From assembly GCA_035629775.1 (NCBI GenBank), contig DASPHG010000015.1, forward strand, positions 1 to 58,284: 58,284 nucleotides of DNA. The letters run 5' to 3'. The notes below the pieces were generated by a model that worked only from the letters and a program-made list of their open reading frames with translations, did no database searches and had not been told where the DNA came from. Below are positions 1 through 8,512 of the stretch, in pieces; position 1 is the first letter of the stretch, and each line of letters begins with the position of its first letter. The translations under genes were made by a program, and so were the position numbers. The stretch comes from DASPHG01 sp035629775 (GTDB taxonomy: Bacteria; Actinomycetota; Thermoleophilia; Solirubrobacterales; Thermoleophilaceae).

Positions 1-907
1 CCTCGGCCACGACCGACTCGACGATCCGCGCCTCGTGCCCCACGACCACGCTGTCGTGCAGCACCGAGCGCTCGACCGCCGACCGGTCGCCGACCGAGCA
101 GTGCTGCCCGACCACGCTGAGCGGCCCTACCCGGGCGCCCGCGACGATCGAGGGCTCGTGGATGAGCGAGTCGGTCTCGTCGCGCGCGGGAAGCGTCGAC
201 TCGACGCGCCCGGCGAGCAGGTCGTAGGTCGCCTCGAGGTAGCGCTCGGGCGTTCCGATGTCGATCCAGTAGCCCTCGGCCTGCCACCCGTACTGGCCGT
301 TGTCGACCAGCGCGGGGAACACCTCGCGCTCGAACGAGCACGGCCGCCCGGATGGGATGAAGTCCTCGACCACCGAGCGTTCAATCACGTAGGCGCCCGC
401 GTTGATGCGGTTCGTGGGCACGGGGCCGGACTGCTTCTCGAGGAACGCCTCGACCGATCCGTCCTCGCGGGTGGGCACGACGCCGTAGGCCGAGGTGTCG
501 TCGACGGCGACCAGGCCGAGCGTGCACGCCGCGCCCTTCGACTCGTGGAAGGCCAGCTCGGCGGACAGGTCCAGGTCGGCCAGGCAGTCGCCGTTCATCA
601 CGAACAGCCGCTCCTGGAGGAGGCCCTGCTCGTAGGCCAGCCGCACCGGCCCGGCGGTGTCGAGCTTCTCCTCCTCGACGACGTGGTGGAGCTTGACGCC
701 CTCGTACTCGTCGCCCAGGACGCGCTCGACGGCATCTGACAGATGCCCGCACGAGAGGATCGCGTCGTCGACGCCGTGGCGGGCCAGCCACGAGAGCATG
801 AACGTCAGGAACGGCCGGCCGGCCAGCGGCATGACCGGCTTCGGCGTCGTCAACGTCAGCGGGCGTAGACGTGTCCCCTGGCCGCCGGCCAGGACCAGTG
901 CCTGCAT
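1..907 (-). CDS. Sugar-phosphate nucleotidyltransferase with start of a hexapeptide-repeat tail (partial)
   Basis: Activates a sugar 1-phosphate with an NTP to give an NDP-sugar for glycan synthesis. The visible 302 residues start LVLAGGQGTRLRPLT (residues 4-18), the nucleotide-binding signature of the family. NGDC at 105-108 and GYWIDIGTPERYL near 212-223 are also typical. After about residue 240 short imperfect repeats (IVAGARVGP, SVVGQHCSVG) look like the beginning of a left-handed beta helix. The ATG at 907 shares one base with the TGA of the upstream UDP-glucose dehydrogenase (TGATG), so the two are probably translationally coupled. The 3' end lies beyond the left edge. Whether the substrate is glucose-, mannose- or another sugar phosphate cannot be told from this part. 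Confidence 0.88.
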   Translation of the reverse strand, partial: MQALVLAGGQGTRLRPLTLTTPKPVMPLAGRPFLTFMLSWLARHGVDDAILSCGHLSDAVERVLGDEYEGVKLHHVVEEEKLDTAGPVRLAYEQGLLQERLFVMNGDCLADLDLSAELAFHESKGAACTLGLVAVDDTSAYGVVPTREDGSVEAFLEKQSGPVPTNRINAGAYVIERSVVEDFIPSGRPCSFEREVFPALVDNGQYGWQAEGYWIDIGTPERYLEATYDLLAGRVESTLPARDETDSLIHEPSIVAGARVGPLSVVGQHCSVGDRSAVERSVLHDSVVVGHEARIVESVVAE

Positions 908-2223
908 CAGGCCGCGGGCGTCGGCGTCCCGAGCGAAGGCGACTGGGCCCGGCCCACGCCCTCGTAGGTGAAGCCGGCCTGCTCCAGCAGCTCGCGGTCG
1001 AGGAAGTTGCGGCCATCGACGACCAGCGGCTTCTTCATCCGGTCCTTGACGTCGGCCCAGTCCAACTCGCGGAACTCCGGCCACTCGGTCACGAGCACAG
1101 CGGCGTCGGCGCCCTCGAGCGCGGCCATCGCCGAGTCCTTGATGTCGGCGCCGTGCAGGACCGCCGCGGCCCGCTCGCCCGCGATCGGGTCGAAGGCGCG
1201 CACGTGCGCGCCCTCGGACTGGAGCCGCGCGGAGAGGACCAGCGAGGTCGCCTCGCGGATGTCGTCGGTCTGCGGCTTGAACGAGATGCCGAGCAGCGCG
1301 ATCTGCTTGCCGACCAGCGTGCCGTCCAGGTGCTTGAGCAGCTTCTGGATGGTGCGGCGCTTCTGGAGCTCGTTGACCTCGATGACCGATGAGAGGAGCT
1401 GGAAGTGGTAGCCGGAGTTTCCGGCGAGCTGCTTGAGCGCCGAGACGTCCTTTGGAAAACACGACCCGCCATAGCCGATGCCCGCGCGCAGGAAGTGCGG
1501 CCCGATCCGCTCGTCGAGGCCCATCCCGCGCGCGACTTCCTCGACGTCGGCGCCGAGCTCCTCGGACACGTTCGCGATCTCGTTGATGAACGAGATCTTG
1601 GTGGCGAGGAAAGCGTTCGAGGCCAGCTTGATCATCTCGGCCGAAGCGACGTCCGTGCGCACAATCGGCGCGCTCAGCGGCTCGTACAGCTTCTCGACCC
1701 GGTCGCCGAACTCGGCCGAGTCGGGCCGCGCGCCGACGACGACACGGTCGGGCTTCATGAAGTCCGCGACCGCGGCGCCCTCCTTGAGGAACTCGGGGCA
1801 GGACACGTAGCCCACGTCGGAGCGCAACCGCTGGATCCAGCGGCCGGTTCCGACCGGCACCGTGCTCTTCATGACGAGCGCGTGGTCGGTCGACTCGCCG
1901 AGTTCCTCGACGACACGCTCGACGCGCGAGAGGTCGGCATCGCCCGAGTACGTCGGGGGCGTATCGACGCAGCAGAAGAGGAGCTGGGCGTTCTGGATCA
2001 CCTCGCCCATGTCGGTCGTGAAGTGGATCCGCTCGCGGTTCTTCTCGAGGAGCTCGGGCAGCCCCGGCTCGTGGATCGGCACCTCCCCTCGGCTCAGCGC
2101 GTCGACCTTGTCCTGAAGGATGTCGCGCGCGTACACCTGGTGGCCGAGCTCGGCGAAGCCGGCCGCGGTGACCAACCCCACCCAGCCGACGCCGATGACG
2201 CCGATCGGTTCGCGCTCACTCAT
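907..2223 (-). CDS. ugd: UDP-glucose 6-dehydrogenase family protein
   Basis: Oxidises a UDP-sugar (most likely UDP-glucose to UDP-glucuronate) with two NAD+ in the cytoplasm, supplying uronic acid for surface glycan. The 438 residues have the family's usual length. A Rossmann motif GVIGVGWVGL lies at residues 8-17, STVPVGTGR at 120-128, EFLKEG near 144-149, and the catalytic cysteine is Cys255 in GYGGSCFPKD. The ATG at 2223 follows a TAGATT box by 9 bases, so it may have its own leaderless promoter even though it sits 19 bases behind the LCP gene. A GDP-mannose or UDP-ManNAc dehydrogenase is a less likely alternative. Confidence 0.92.
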   Translation of the reverse strand: MSEREPIGVIGVGWVGLVTAAGFAELGHQVYARDILQDKVDALSRGEVPIHEPGLPELLEKNRERIHFTTDMGEVIQNAQLLFCCVDTPPTYSGDADLSRVERVVEELGESTDHALVMKSTVPVGTGRWIQRLRSDVGYVSCPEFLKEGAAVADFMKPDRVVVGARPDSAEFGDRVEKLYEPLSAPIVRTDVASAEMIKLASNAFLATKISFINEIANVSEELGADVEEVARGMGLDERIGPHFLRAGIGYGGSCFPKDVSALKQLAGNSGYHFQLLSSVIEVNELQKRRTIQKLLKHLDGTLVGKQIALLGISFKPQTDDIREATSLVLSARLQSEGAHVRAFDPIAGERAAAVLHGADIKDSAMAALEGADAAVLVTEWPEFRELDWADVKDRMKKPLVVDGRNFLDRELLEQAGFTYEGVGRAQSPSLGTPTPAA

Positions 2224-2232
2224 GGCCGGCGG

Positions 2233-2238
2233 AATCTA
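2233..2238 (-). promoter_or_regulatory. Putative -10 box (TAGATT) for the UDP-glucose dehydrogenase gene
   Basis: TAGATT on the minus strand ends 9 bases before the ATG at 2223. That spacing would start transcription at or next to the start codon, giving a leaderless mRNA. It lies in the 19-base gap after the LCP stop codon. Confidence 0.5.
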
Positions 2239-2242
2239 GCGG

Positions 2243-3709
2243 TCAGAGGGTTCTGGTCGACCTGGCGATGGCGAGCATCTGCTGTTCGCTCAGCGTCTGG
2301 AGCAGTGTGTTGTGCACCCAGTAGACGGCCTTGTCGGTGCGCCAGGCGACCATCCGCAGGCGGTCGCCGTCGTAGTGCAGCTCGAACTCGCGCTTGCCGA
2401 TCTGGCGCGTCTCGGAGGGGTCGCGCAGGATCGGCGGCTCCTTCCAGGTGGTGCCCTGGATGCCGTAGTACTCGCCGATCAGGCCCTTCTTGATGACCAT
2501 GCGGTACGACGGGTAGAACTTGCGATCGCCCTTCGGTCCGACCGGGATCCGGTAGAAGCGCGGCGGGCCGGCGTAGAGCCCGCCGTAGGTGCGGAGCGTC
2601 GGGTAGAAGGCGGGGAACTTCTGCCCCTGCCCGGCGAGCTGGAGCGCCTGGTCCTTGCCGGCCACGCTCCCATCCTCCAGCCCGGTGACGGGCTCCTTCC
2701 GCTTGTTCCGCTTGGCCTGCTTCCGGTCGGCGCGCTCGGGCTTGAGGCGCCCGCGCGGGCCCGCGGTGGCCTTCAGGCCCAGGAAGTCCTCGCGGAGGTT
2801 CTTCATCACGGACGAGCTGGCCGTCACGTAGCTGGCGCCGAGCGAGCCCGTGAAGTGGATCTCGCGGATCGGGTGCTGCGCCGAGGCCAGCGCGAGCTTG
2901 AGGAGGCGCAGCACGTTCGCGCGGCCGCGGATGTCGGAGTCGGTGTAGCGGCCGAAGATCTCCAGGAGGTCGGCGCGCCGCTCGAACAGCTTCGTCAGGC
3001 CGATCTGCTGCTTGACCTGCCGCAGGAACTCCTGCTGGCGCGCGGCGCGGACGATGTCGGTGTCCTCGTGGCGGTAGCGCACGTAGTCGAGCGCGTCGCC
3101 GCCGCAGACCTGCTGGTACCCGGGCTTCAGGTCGATCGTCGCGTAGTCCGGCTCGTAGCCCGAGTTGTCGTTGAAGTAGCGCCGGTCGATGTCCACGTAC
3201 GGGCACCCGAGCGCTCTCACCGCATCCTTGAAACCGGTGAAGTTGATGTTCACGACGTGGTTCACGGGGATGCCCGTCACCTTCGTGACGGTGCGCAGCG
3301 TGAGCTCCGGCCCGCCCACCGAGTACGCCGCGTTCAGCTTGTCGGTGCCGTAGCCCGGGATCTGGACCTTCAGGTCGCGCGGCAGGGAGAGGAGCGCGGT
3401 AGCGCGCTGCGACGGGTCGAGCCGCACGAGCATCACGGTGTCGGAGCGGGCGCCGCCGCCGCCGTCGATCGCCGACTTGTGGCGCTTGTCGGAGCCGATC
3501 AGCATGATCGTCTGCGGCTCACCCGACTCGGCCTGCTCGAGGTAACGCTGGAGCTTCAGCTCCTTGCCCTGCTCGAACGCGTCGACCAGCCGGTCCACCT
3601 CGTTCCAGCCGGCGACGGAGGTGACGCCCGCGGCGAGGACCACGAGCGTCAGGGACCCGGCGAGCAGCCGCTTCCAGTAGTTGCCGGGTCTCTCGAACTG
3701 GTCAAGCAA
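2243..3709 (-). CDS. LytR-CpsA-Psr (LCP) family glycopolymer ligase
   Basis: LCP enzymes transfer lipid-linked glycopolymers to peptidoglycan outside the membrane. The 488 residues show one N-terminal membrane segment (about 15-34) and then the LCP core: ARSDTVML at 87-94, LSLPRDLKVQIPG at 107-119 and the arginine-rich YVRYRHEDTDIVRAARQ segment near 210. These arginines and aspartates bind the pyrophosphate in known LCP proteins. The C-terminal half (about 300-488) is basic and not recognised. The start is TTG at 3709, overlapping the end of the M20 peptidase by 8 bases. Its position upstream of ugd fits attachment of a uronate-containing polymer to the wall. Confidence 0.88.
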   Translation of the reverse strand: MLDQFERPGNYWKRLLAGSLTLVVLAAGVTSVAGWNEVDRLVDAFEQGKELKLQRYLEQAESGEPQTIMLIGSDKRHKSAIDGGGGARSDTVMLVRLDPSQRATALLSLPRDLKVQIPGYGTDKLNAAYSVGGPELTLRTVTKVTGIPVNHVVNINFTGFKDAVRALGCPYVDIDRRYFNDNSGYEPDYATIDLKPGYQQVCGGDALDYVRYRHEDTDIVRAARQQEFLRQVKQQIGLTKLFERRADLLEIFGRYTDSDIRGRANVLRLLKLALASAQHPIREIHFTGSLGASYVTASSSVMKNLREDFLGLKATAGPRGRLKPERADRKQAKRNKRKEPVTGLEDGSVAGKDQALQLAGQGQKFPAFYPTLRTYGGLYAGPPRFYRIPVGPKGDRKFYPSYRMVIKKGLIGEYYGIQGTTWKEPPILRDPSETRQIGKREFELHYDGDRLRMVAWRTDKAVYWVHNTLLQTLSEQQMLAIARSTRTL

Positions 3710-4802
3710 TGCGCAGGTGGGTGGTCTCGGTACCGCGGGCGGCGAGCCCGACGAAGTTCACGAGCGCCTGCCGGTAGCGCCCGAGCGAGGAGATTGATAC
3801 CCACTCCTCCGGACCGTGGTGCCCGGCCCCGACCGGGCCGAACTCGACGGCGGGCACGCCGGCCTCGAGGAAGCTGATGGCGTCGGACGTGCCGTCGCGC
3901 CCCACGGAGATCTTCTCGGCGGGCGTGCCCTCCTCGATCGCCTGCGCGAGAAGCTGCACGTAGGGGTTCGAGGCCTCGACCAGGATCGGGGAGCGGTGAA
4001 AGACCTTGCGCACCTCGACATCGGGGAGGGACGCGATCTCTTCCTGGATCCGGCCCGGCTCCTGGCCGGGCAGGTAGCGCAGGTCGAGGTCGATGACGCA
4101 CCTGTCGGGCACCTTGTTGATGGCGTCGCCCCCGACGATCCGTCCGAGGTTGACCGAGGCGCGCGGGAAGAGCTCGGAGGACTCCTGCGCCCACGCCATC
4201 TGCTCGATCCGCCGGAATCCGTGGAGCGCCTTGAGCACCGCGTTGTCGCCCTGCCACGGGGTCGAGCCGTGCGCGGCGCGGCCGTGGAACGTGAGCCGGA
4301 GCGCCAGCACGCCCTTCGCCTGCACGCCGATGAGCAGGTCGGTGGGCTCGCCGGTGATGGCGAAGTCCCCGAGGTAGCCGTGCTTCACGAGCCAGTCCGA
4401 GGCGCGCAGCTCGGTCTCGTCGGACTCCTCGTCGGCGACGCACACGAAGTGGACGCGGGCGTCGGTCCGCTCGGCCACGTCGCGCGTGGCGATCATCATC
4501 GCCGCGAGCCCGCCCTTCATGTCGTAGGCGCCGCGGCCGTACAGCCGGTCGCCGTCGATCCGCGGGTCGAACTGCTCGGCATGCGCCGGAACCACGTCCA
4601 GGTGCCCGTGCAGGACGATCGTGGGCATCCCCTCGGGGCCGACGGTCGCGGCCAGGACCGGCCGGCCGTTGAAGACCGCGTCCTTCACCTCGATGTCGCG
4701 CGCCTCGAGCCAGCCCTTGATGAAGCCGGCGCACGAGCGGACGCCCTCCGGATTCGAGGTGTCCCACGCCATCAGGCGCTTCGCGAGCGCGCACTCGTCC
4801 AC
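3702..4802 (-). CDS. M20 family metallopeptidase (ArgE/DapE/CPG2-like)
   Basis: A di-zinc amidohydrolase of 366 residues, probably cytoplasmic. Metal and catalytic signatures are clear: HGHLDVVP with His67 and Asp69, YGRGAYDMKGG with Asp94, and DEES with the Glu125-Glu126 pair. A dimerisation lid of the usual kind follows (GRAAHGSTPWQGDNA). The substrate could be an N-acyl amino acid or a dipeptide; sequence alone does not decide between ArgE, DapE and carboxypeptidase G2 roles. The GTG start at 4802 comes 8 bases after a TACCCT box, matching the leaderless pattern of this window. It is first of a four-gene minus-strand run into LCP, ugd and the nucleotidyltransferase. Confidence 0.87.
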   Translation of the reverse strand: MDECALAKRLMAWDTSNPEGVRSCAGFIKGWLEARDIEVKDAVFNGRPVLAATVGPEGMPTIVLHGHLDVVPAHAEQFDPRIDGDRLYGRGAYDMKGGLAAMMIATRDVAERTDARVHFVCVADEESDETELRASDWLVKHGYLGDFAITGEPTDLLIGVQAKGVLALRLTFHGRAAHGSTPWQGDNAVLKALHGFRRIEQMAWAQESSELFPRASVNLGRIVGGDAINKVPDRCVIDLDLRYLPGQEPGRIQEEIASLPDVEVRKVFHRSPILVEASNPYVQLLAQAIEEGTPAEKISVGRDGTSDAISFLEAGVPAVEFGPVGAGHHGPEEWVSISSLGRYRQALVNFVGLAARGTETTHLRIA

Positions 4803-4809
4803 GGCGACC

Positions 4810-4816
4810 TAGGGTA
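4810..4816. promoter_or_regulatory. Overlapping divergent -10 boxes (TAGGGTA / TACCCTA)
   Basis: Minus strand: TACCCT (4816-4811) then 8 bases to the GTG at 4802. Plus strand: TAGGGT (4810-4815), 20 bases before the ATG at 4836. The two hexamers overlap by 5 bases, so one AT step could serve both genes. Confidence 0.5.
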
Positions 4817-4818
4817 AC

Positions 4819-4835
4819 GGCGGCCCAAAGCCGCC
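4819..4835 (+). repeat. Short hairpin directly before the acyltransferase start
   Basis: GGCGGC (4819-4824) and GCCGCC (4830-4835) form a 6-bp stem with a 5-base loop, ending at the base before the ATG at 4836. It could mask the start in the mRNA; this could also be chance in GC-rich DNA. Confidence 0.35.
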
Positions 4836-6086
4836 ATGGACACGCGCGCCGAACGATTCCCGCTCTTCGACTCGCTTCGCGCGATCGGCTGTCTGGGCGT
4901 CATCGTCGGCCACTGCGCGGCCTTCGGCGACATGGTGTCGCCGGAGGCGGCCGTCAAGCCGTACGTCGATCAGATCGCGGTCGTGCTGACGCTCTTCTTC
5001 CTCGTCTCCGGGTTCCTCCTGTACCGCCCCTTCGTCGCCGCTCGGCTGGACGGGCGACCACGGCCATCGCTCCGCGCCTACGGGTGGCGCCGCACCCTGC
5101 GCCTCATCCCGGCGTACTGGGTCGCACTCACGCTGATCACGATCTGGCTGGGATCGAGCCCGCACATCGTCTCGGAACCGAAGCCGACCGAGGTCTTCTC
5201 GCTCGAGGGGATCTTCCTCTACTACGGGTTCGCGCAGACCTACACGATCGACAGCCTCTCCGGCGGGTTGCCGCAGGCCTGGACCCTGAACGTGGAGGGG
5301 CTCTACTACCTCCTGCTGCCCGCCTTCGTCGCGTTCATGGCGTGGTGGACACCGCGGCGCACGGGCAAGACGACCGTCGGCCGCGAGCTGTTCGCGATCG
5401 GCCTGCTGGTCCTGTCGACCTACGTCTACATCTGGATCATCCTGGCTGCGGGTGCCGGGCCGGGCACCGGCAGCCTCCCTTTCCTCACCTGGCTCCCAGG
5501 CTTCATCGACCACATCGCCCTGGGGATGGGCCTCGCCGTGTTGAGCGTCGCGACGGCGCGCCGCGCGGGCGGACCGACCCGCGCGGAGCGGGTCATCGAC
5601 CGCTGGCCCGGCGCCACCTGGCTCGTCGCGCTCGTGGCGTTCTGGATCGTGTCGACCCAGGTCCAGGGGACGCCGGCCGATCCCGTGACCACGGCCGACG
5701 GCCTTCTCCGGCACGCGCTCTATGCCGTGGCCGGCGTGGCGCTCGTGCTGCCCGCGGTCTTCGGCGACCCGCAACGCGGCCTGGTGCGCCGGCTCCTCGC
5801 GAACCGCGCGCTCGTCCACTTCGGGCTCGTCTCGTACGGCGTGTACGTCTGGCACGTGGCGATCATCGTCCAGCTGGATCGGTGGAATTGGGGCGACCAC
5901 GTGCTCGTCCACCCCTACCTCCACTGGATGGTCCCGGTCGTCCTGCTCGCGTGGCTCGCCGGCAGCATCTCCTACTACGCGCTCGAGCGGCCAGTCCTCT
6001 CGCTCAAGCGGCTCGTCCCCGCGCGGCCCGCCCAGCCCGACCAGCCCGGCGCGGTGAGCGCACCCGCGCGGCCGCCGGCGGTTTGA
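4836..6086 (+). CDS. Acyltransferase 3 family membrane protein (OafA-like)
   Basis: Integral membrane O-acyltransferase of 416 residues that transfers acyl groups to glycans or lipids from the cytoplasmic side. The N-terminal signature FPLFDSLRAIGCLGV...GHC (residues 9-29) contains the conserved Arg and the His of the family; about ten hydrophobic segments follow, with the RPFVAARLDGRPRPS loop after the second. It is paralogous to the protein at 15685. It stands head to head with the M20 gene and 38 bases before the glycosyltransferase-flippase fusion, fitting O-acetylation of the exported glycan. Acceptor unknown. Confidence 0.88.
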   Translation: MDTRAERFPLFDSLRAIGCLGVIVGHCAAFGDMVSPEAAVKPYVDQIAVVLTLFFLVSGFLLYRPFVAARLDGRPRPSLRAYGWRRTLRLIPAYWVALTLITIWLGSSPHIVSEPKPTEVFSLEGIFLYYGFAQTYTIDSLSGGLPQAWTLNVEGLYYLLLPAFVAFMAWWTPRRTGKTTVGRELFAIGLLVLSTYVYIWIILAAGAGPGTGSLPFLTWLPGFIDHIALGMGLAVLSVATARRAGGPTRAERVIDRWPGATWLVALVAFWIVSTQVQGTPADPVTTADGLLRHALYAVAGVALVLPAVFGDPQRGLVRRLLANRALVHFGLVSYGVYVWHVAIIVQLDRWNWGDHVLVHPYLHWMVPVVLLAWLAGSISYYALERPVLSLKRLVPARPAQPDQPGAVSAPARPPAV

Positions 6087-6111
6087 GGGGTGTGCACCCG
6101 ACCCATGGCCC

Positions 6112-6117
6112 TACCCT
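6112..6117 (+). promoter_or_regulatory. Putative -10 box (TACCCT) for the GT-flippase gene
   Basis: TACCCT followed by 7 bases and the GTG at 6125. The same hexamer and near-identical spacing occur before the M20 gene. It favours GTG 6125 over the in-frame GTG at 6092. Confidence 0.5.
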
Positions 6118-6124
6118 GACCCGC

Positions 6125-8512
6125 GTGCCGCCGGAGCCCCTCCACATCCTCGTCCTGACCGACCGTGACTGGACGCACCCCCAGGGTGGCGGCACGGGGA
6201 CGAACCTCTACGGGCAGATATCGCGCTGGGTCGCATGGGGGCACCGCGTCAGCGTGATCGCCTGCTCGTATCCCGGGGCGCTCCCCCACGAGCGCCTCTC
6301 CGATCGCCTCGAGGTGCACCGCATGGGCGGCCGCTCGACCATCTTCCCGCGCGCCATCTGGAAGCAGTGGCGCGGGCTGGTGCCCGACGCCGACGTCGTG
6401 CTCGAGGTGATCAACGGCGTCACCTTCCTCACACCGCTCTGGCTGCGCAAGCCGCGCGCCGCGCTGGTGCACCACGTCCACCGCCAGCACTACGTCGAGG
6501 AGATGGGCCCGAAGGGAAGGCTCGCCGCGCTCCTGCTCGAGACGGCGCCGCTGTCGCTCCTCTACCGCGGGACCCGCTTCCTCACGATCTCGGAGGCCAC
6601 GGCGGAGGAGATCGCCGCCCACGGGATCCCACGCGATCGCGTCGAGGTGGACTACATCGGCGTCGAGCTCGACCGCTACCGGCCCGGCCCCCGGAACCCC
6701 CACCCGACGCTCCTCTTCCTCGGCCGCCTCAAGCGCTACAAGCGGATCGAGGCCGTCCTCGACGTCCTCGACGGCATCCCTGACGCCGTCCTCGACATCG
6801 CGGGGGACGGCGATCACCGGGAGCCGCTCGAAGCGGAGATCGCGCGCCGCGGCCTCGGCGACCGCGTCCGCATGCACGGGCACGTTGGCGAGGAGAAGAA
6901 GCTCGACCTGCTCCAGCGCGCGTGGGTCAACCTGACCGCGTCGTCGGCGGAGGGCTGGTGCCTGACCGTGATGGAGGCGGCCGCGTGCGGGACCCCGAGC
7001 GCGGCGCTGGCCGTGGGCGGCCTGCCCGAGTCGATCGAGCACGAGCGCACCGGCCTCCTGGCCGACTCGCCCGAGGAGCTCGTGGGTGCGACCCGGCGTC
7101 TCGTCGAGGATGAGGAGCTCCGCGAGCGCCTGGGCCGCCAGGCGCACGAGCGCGCGCGGGAGTTCACCTGGGAGCGCACCGCCCAGAGCACCCTCGACCG
7201 CCTGCGCGAGGCGCAGCGGGCGGGCGCGCGCGAGCGGCCCCTGCGCGAGCAGCTCATGAAGAGCGACACGGGGCGCGCGGCCGGGCTGGCGGCCGCGGTC
7301 ATGGCCAGCAACGTGCTCGCCCTCCTCTTCACGATCGCCTTCGCGCGCATCCTCGGATCGGACGGCTACGGGTCGCTCGCGCGGCTCGTGTCGACGTTCC
7401 TCATCCTCGCCGTGCTCGGGTCGGCGCTCCAGATCACGGTCGCGCGCGAGGTGAGCCAGGCGACGGCGGGCGGCGCCGCCCAGCCGGGCGCGGGCGTCAG
7501 GCGATGGCTGCGGCACGTGCTGCTCGGCAGCGTGGCGGTGACGTTGGCGGCCTTCGTCCTGCGGGAGCCGCTCGCCGACCTGATCCACGTGGACGAGGCG
7601 TGGGCGGCGGCAGCGACCGTGCCGACCGGCTGCGCATGGCTTGCGCTCTCGATCGAACGCGGCGCGCTCCAGGGCTTCCAGGCGTACAGGATCGTCGGCT
7701 GGAGCATCGTCGGCGAGGCCGGCGCCCGGCTGGTGTTCGGTCTCGTGCTGGTCGCGTTCGGCACCGGCGTGACCGGCGCCTTCCTCGGCACCGGCGTGTC
7801 GGTGGTGGCGATGGGGATCCTGCTGGGCGTGCCACTCCACCGGCGGCTGGCCCAGGACGAGGGGGGCCGGCCGGCTCACGTGCGGCGCCTGCGTGACCTA
7901 CTCGGACGCGCGTGGGCGCCGGTCGCGGCGCTTGCCCTGATCGCGATCCTGCAGAACATCGACGTGATCGTGGTGGCGCACTCGCTGAGCGAGGACGAGG
8001 CCAGCTCGTACGCCGTGGCCGCCGTCGCCGCCAAGGCCATGATCTGGATCGCGATCGGCCTGGGCCTCTACCTCCTGCCGGAGGCGGCGCGCCGCGCCAA
8101 GGAGGGCATCGACCCGCGCCCGATACTGATGCGCACGCTGGCGCTGATCGGCACGATCGCGCTCCCGATGCTGCTCGTCTACGCGGTCGCGGCCGAGCCC
8201 CTGCTGGCCGCCGTGTTCGGTCCCGACCTGACGGACGCGGCGGCCGCGCTTCCCTGGCTCGCGCTCGCGATGACGCTGCTCGCATGCGCATACGTCGGCG
8301 TGCAGTACCTGCTCGCGCTCGACGAGTGGCGCTTCCTCCCGGTGCTGGCCGCGGCCGCCGTCCTCGAGCCGATCCTGCTGCTCGGGATCGGCGGCGAGCT
8401 GACCGGCATCGCGCTCGGCCTGCTCGGACTCCAGCTCGTGGTCGCGACCACCGTGGTCGCCATCTCGCTCCGGCGCCGGGTCGGGACCGCGCCCACCGCG
8501 CTGGCGGCGTGA
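6125..8512 (+). CDS. Fusion of GT4 glycosyltransferase and polysaccharide flippase
   Basis: One uninterrupted 795-residue frame joins two functions. Residues 1 to about 370 are a GT-B glycosyltransferase of family 4: HILVLTDRDWTHPQGGG at the start, LFLGRLKRYKR in the middle, and the EGWCLTVMEAAACGTP E-x7-E type motif. From residue 378 (an internal ATG at 7256) a Wzx/MurJ-like flippase with about a dozen hydrophobic segments begins (AGLAAAVMASNVLALLFTIAFARILG). Fusion would couple addition of a sugar to translocation of the lipid-linked unit. An internal start at 7256 producing a free flippase cannot be excluded. GTG 6125 is chosen because a TACCCT box lies 7 bases upstream and homology starts at once. 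Confidence 0.85.
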   Translation: MPPEPLHILVLTDRDWTHPQGGGTGTNLYGQISRWVAWGHRVSVIACSYPGALPHERLSDRLEVHRMGGRSTIFPRAIWKQWRGLVPDADVVLEVINGVTFLTPLWLRKPRAALVHHVHRQHYVEEMGPKGRLAALLLETAPLSLLYRGTRFLTISEATAEEIAAHGIPRDRVEVDYIGVELDRYRPGPRNPHPTLLFLGRLKRYKRIEAVLDVLDGIPDAVLDIAGDGDHREPLEAEIARRGLGDRVRMHGHVGEEKKLDLLQRAWVNLTASSAEGWCLTVMEAAACGTPSAALAVGGLPESIEHERTGLLADSPEELVGATRRLVEDEELRERLGRQAHERAREFTWERTAQSTLDRLREAQRAGARERPLREQLMKSDTGRAAGLAAAVMASNVLALLFTIAFARILGSDGYGSLARLVSTFLILAVLGSALQITVAREVSQATAGGAAQPGAGVRRWLRHVLLGSVAVTLAAFVLREPLADLIHVDEAWAAAATVPTGCAWLALSIERGALQGFQAYRIVGWSIVGEAGARLVFGLVLVAFGTGVTGAFLGTGVSVVAMGILLGVPLHRRLAQDEGGRPAHVRRLRDLLGRAWAPVAALALIAILQNIDVIVVAHSLSEDEASSYAVAAVAAKAMIWIAIGLGLYLLPEAARRAKEGIDPRPILMRTLALIGTIALPMLLVYAVAAEPLLAAVFGPDLTDAAAALPWLALAMTLLACAYVGVQYLLALDEWRFLPVLAAAAVLEPILLLGIGGELTGIALGLLGLQLVVATTVVAISLRRRVGTAPTALAA

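Noticed and set aside
4809..5924. Long open frame antisense to the acyltransferase (371 codons)
   Set aside because: Composition is the Arg/Pro/Asp-rich pattern of a shadow frame, no family motif, and the plus-strand acyltransferase explains the region.
5084..6124. Upstream extension of the GT-flippase frame through the acyltransferase gene
   Set aside because: The frame happens to be open, but its residues are a shadow of the acyltransferase; GT homology begins just after GTG 6125.
5975..7879. 634-codon open frame antisense to the GT-flippase fusion
   Set aside because: GC-driven antisense frame without recognisable domains; crosses the boundary of two real genes.
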